This document shows positions 62,817 to 64,000 of a DNA stretch of 64,000 nucleotides, piece after piece (within the stretch, counting starts at the first letter, position 1; every line of letters begins with the position of its first letter). The notes beneath the pieces were generated by a model. That model saw only the letters and a list, made by a program, of their open reading frames with translations, made no database searches and was not told where the DNA came from. The stretch lies in NCBI RefSeq assembly GCF_027213715.1, contig NZ_JAPWGM010000001.1:868001-932000 (forward strand), read 5' to 3'. This stretch comes from Pedobacter punctiformis (GTDB lineage Bacteria; Bacteroidota; Bacteroidia; Sphingobacteriales; Sphingobacteriaceae). The translations under genes were made by a program, and so were the position numbers.

Positions 62817-63659
62817 ATGATGAATGAATTAACGATTCTTATACAGTGCCCTGATCAGGTGGGTTTAGTAACCAATATTACAAGAGTACTTGCGGGTCAG
62901 CAACTCAATATTATTGCCATGAGGGAATTTGTTGACGAACAGCATAAAACCTTTTTTACGCGTATTGCCTGCACGGGGGAGTTGGCAGAACCCGCTAAAC
63001 TCAAAGAAAAATTACTGGAAAATTTACCAAACTCTGCAGAGGTTAATTTAATTAGTCAGCAGGAAAAAAATATTGCCGTTTTGGTTACTAAAGAATACCA
63101 TTGCCTGGCAGAAATACTAATTAAAAATCAATTTAAAACACTCGGTGCCAATGTAAAATGTGTAATTGGAAATTATGAGGCACTTAAAGATTTTACAGAA
63201 AAATTAGGCATTCCGTATTATTACGTTTCTCACGAAGGAAAAGAAAAGGCACAGTTTGAATCCGAGATCAAAGAAATTATCGATCAGTTTGAAGTAGATT
63301 ATATCGTATTGGCTAAGTTTATGCGAATTCTTTCTGCAGATTTCGTTAAAGATTACGAAGGCAAAATTGTCAACATCCATCATTCTTTCTTACCAGCTTT
63401 TATTGGTGCAAACCCCTACAAACAAGCTTTTGAGCGTGGCGTAAAAATTATTGGCGCTACGGCACATTTTGTAACCAATAACCTCGATGAAGGACCCATT
63501 GTAACTCAACATACCACACATGTAGACCATACCTTTGGCGTAAAAGAAATGGTGAGATCGGGAAAGGAAATTGAAAAAGCAGTTCTTTTAGAAGCGTTAA
63601 ACCTGATTTTTGAAGACCGGGTTTTTGTAAGCGGAAATAAAACGATCGTATTTAAATAA
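62817..63659 (+). CDS. purU: formyltetrahydrofolate deformylase
   Basis: The protein has an N-terminal ACT domain (about 4-85, ILIQCPDQVGLVTNITRVLAG) and a C-terminal formyltransferase-like domain with IHHSFLPAFIGANPYKQAF and the catalytic Asp in NNLDEGPI. It releases formate from 10-formyl-THF to supply purine synthesis. A TTG 18 bases upstream could extend the start; the ATG at 62817 is preferred because homologues begin MMNELTIL or similar. Confidence 0.93.
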   Translation: MMNELTILIQCPDQVGLVTNITRVLAGQQLNIIAMREFVDEQHKTFFTRIACTGELAEPAKLKEKLLENLPNSAEVNLISQQEKNIAVLVTKEYHCLAEILIKNQFKTLGANVKCVIGNYEALKDFTEKLGIPYYYVSHEGKEKAQFESEIKEIIDQFEVDYIVLAKFMRILSADFVKDYEGKIVNIHHSFLPAFIGANPYKQAFERGVKIIGATAHFVTNNLDEGPIVTQHTTHVDHTFGVKEMVRSGKEIEKAVLLEALNLIFEDRVFVSGNKTIVFK

Positions 63660-63665
63660 AGGATT

Positions 63666-64000
63666 TTAAAGACTGTTGATTAGCAGCTGGGCTACATCTT
63701 CTCCTGTTTGCGAGCCCATTGCTATGCCCATTCCATTACACCGGGCGGCACAAAACACATTTGGTTTAACTTCTTTAATAATAGGCTCCAGTTGTTTTCC
63801 AAAGGCCATAATTCCGCTCCATCGCTGGTCAATTTCATAGTCAGTATCGGGTAAAATTACTTTTGACAACAGATTTTCTAAAGCATTTTGCACCAAATCG
63901 GTCTGCCCGAAGGTTGTAGTGGCTTCTGCGTTAAAATCCAAATTTCGGCCGCCACCCAATAAAATCCGATCATTTATATTTCTAAAGTAGTAATAACCTC
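63666..64000 (-). CDS. FAD-dependent amino-acid-oxidase-like protein (C-terminal part, truncated)
   Basis: Running off the right edge, the visible ~110 residues read GYYYFRNINDRILLGGGRN, the RWSGIMAFG segment and CNGMGIAMGSQTGEDVAQLL. These are hallmarks of the C-terminal FAD domain of DadA/glycine-oxidase-type enzymes. The N-terminal FAD-binding GxGxxG lies beyond the window. It is convergent with purU (6 bases apart). Substrate class is not determinable here. Confidence 0.85.
   Translation of the reverse strand, partial: GYYYFRNINDRILLGGGRNLDFNAEATTTFGQTDLVQNALENLLSKVILPDTDYEIDQRWSGIMAFGKQLEPIIKEVKPNVFCAARCNGMGIAMGSQTGEDVAQLLINSL

Noticed and set aside
1..64000. CRISPR arrays, insertion sequences, phage genes or rRNA
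   Set aside because: No regularly spaced direct repeats, no transposase or integrase motifs and no rRNA-like sequence were seen on either strand.

Overview
The window looks like chromosomal DNA of a low-GC Bacteroidota, most likely a Pedobacter-like member of Sphingobacteriaceae. The evidence is an ECF sigma / FecR / SusC / SusD locus, Bacteroidota lineage families (DUF2911, DUF3347, DUF4175, DUF4843, GIN-domain protein, PKD-like lipoprotein) and repeated TAnnTTTG promoter boxes. I see no rRNA, tRNA, CRISPR array, phage or transposase. It is mostly ordinary chromosome with several accessory blocks.

Layout. 1-1064: end of exonuclease III and a secreted cyclophilin. 1158-6548: metal-handling block (HYC/CC-type small protein, exported HMA protein, outer-membrane barrel, DUF3347 protein, HMA-AraC regulator, YceI, DOPA dioxygenase, HMA-MauE membrane protein). 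6550-12827: DUF6265, bacillithiol-transferase-like DinB protein, aldehyde dehydrogenase, a degenerate FAD-oxidoreductase-like protein and an S9 peptidase. 13073-14276: peroxiredoxin, thioredoxin and small partner. 14397-17474: AraC regulator with its probable target aldo/keto reductase, then an exported MBL hydrolase. 17555-20140: PEP carboxylase. 20403-24989: TetR-controlled EmrAB/TolC-type efflux operon, transcribed leftward. 25104-28505: GH9 glucanase joined across a frame change to a polysaccharide-deacetylase domain, a small membrane protein and DUF2911. 28605-32650: phosphocholine-type phospholipase C and a GDPD-GH16 fusion. 32861-44116: a leftward SusCD-type locus with its own sigma/anti-sigma pair, ending in a TlpA-like thioredoxin and an aspartyl protease. 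44429-64000: largely housekeeping genes (DUF4175, ybeY, ABC-F, mnmG, nadB/nadA, a DAACS symporter, thiL, rmuC, purU, a DadA-like oxidase).

The most notable observation is at 26866-26914. A Shine-Dalgarno-like AGGAGG, an in-phase A AAA AAG slippery heptamer, a stop codon four bases after it and a GC-rich stem-loop sit exactly where the GH9 frame must move to -1 to continue into the deacetylase domain. This is the dnaX-type programmed frameshift layout, although a simple indel in the A6 run is the competing explanation. Other strong signals are two parS-like 16-mers just upstream of mnmG (51294-51362), a TetR palindrome lying between its own -33 and -7 boxes (25007-25032), a 22-base direct repeat upstream of an araC-type gene and its neighbour (14370 and 15290), repeated TTGGCAAGTT motifs between nadB and nadA, and a family of intergenic hairpin repeats sharing a TGTCATnCTGA head.

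How the genes fit together. The metal block combines a probable sensor (HMA-AraC) with exported and membrane metal-binding proteins. The redox trio 13073-14276 is a self-contained peroxide defence unit. GH9/deacetylase, GH16/GDPD, phospholipase C and the Sus locus together indicate scavenging of glucans, phospholipids and probably peptides from outside the cell.
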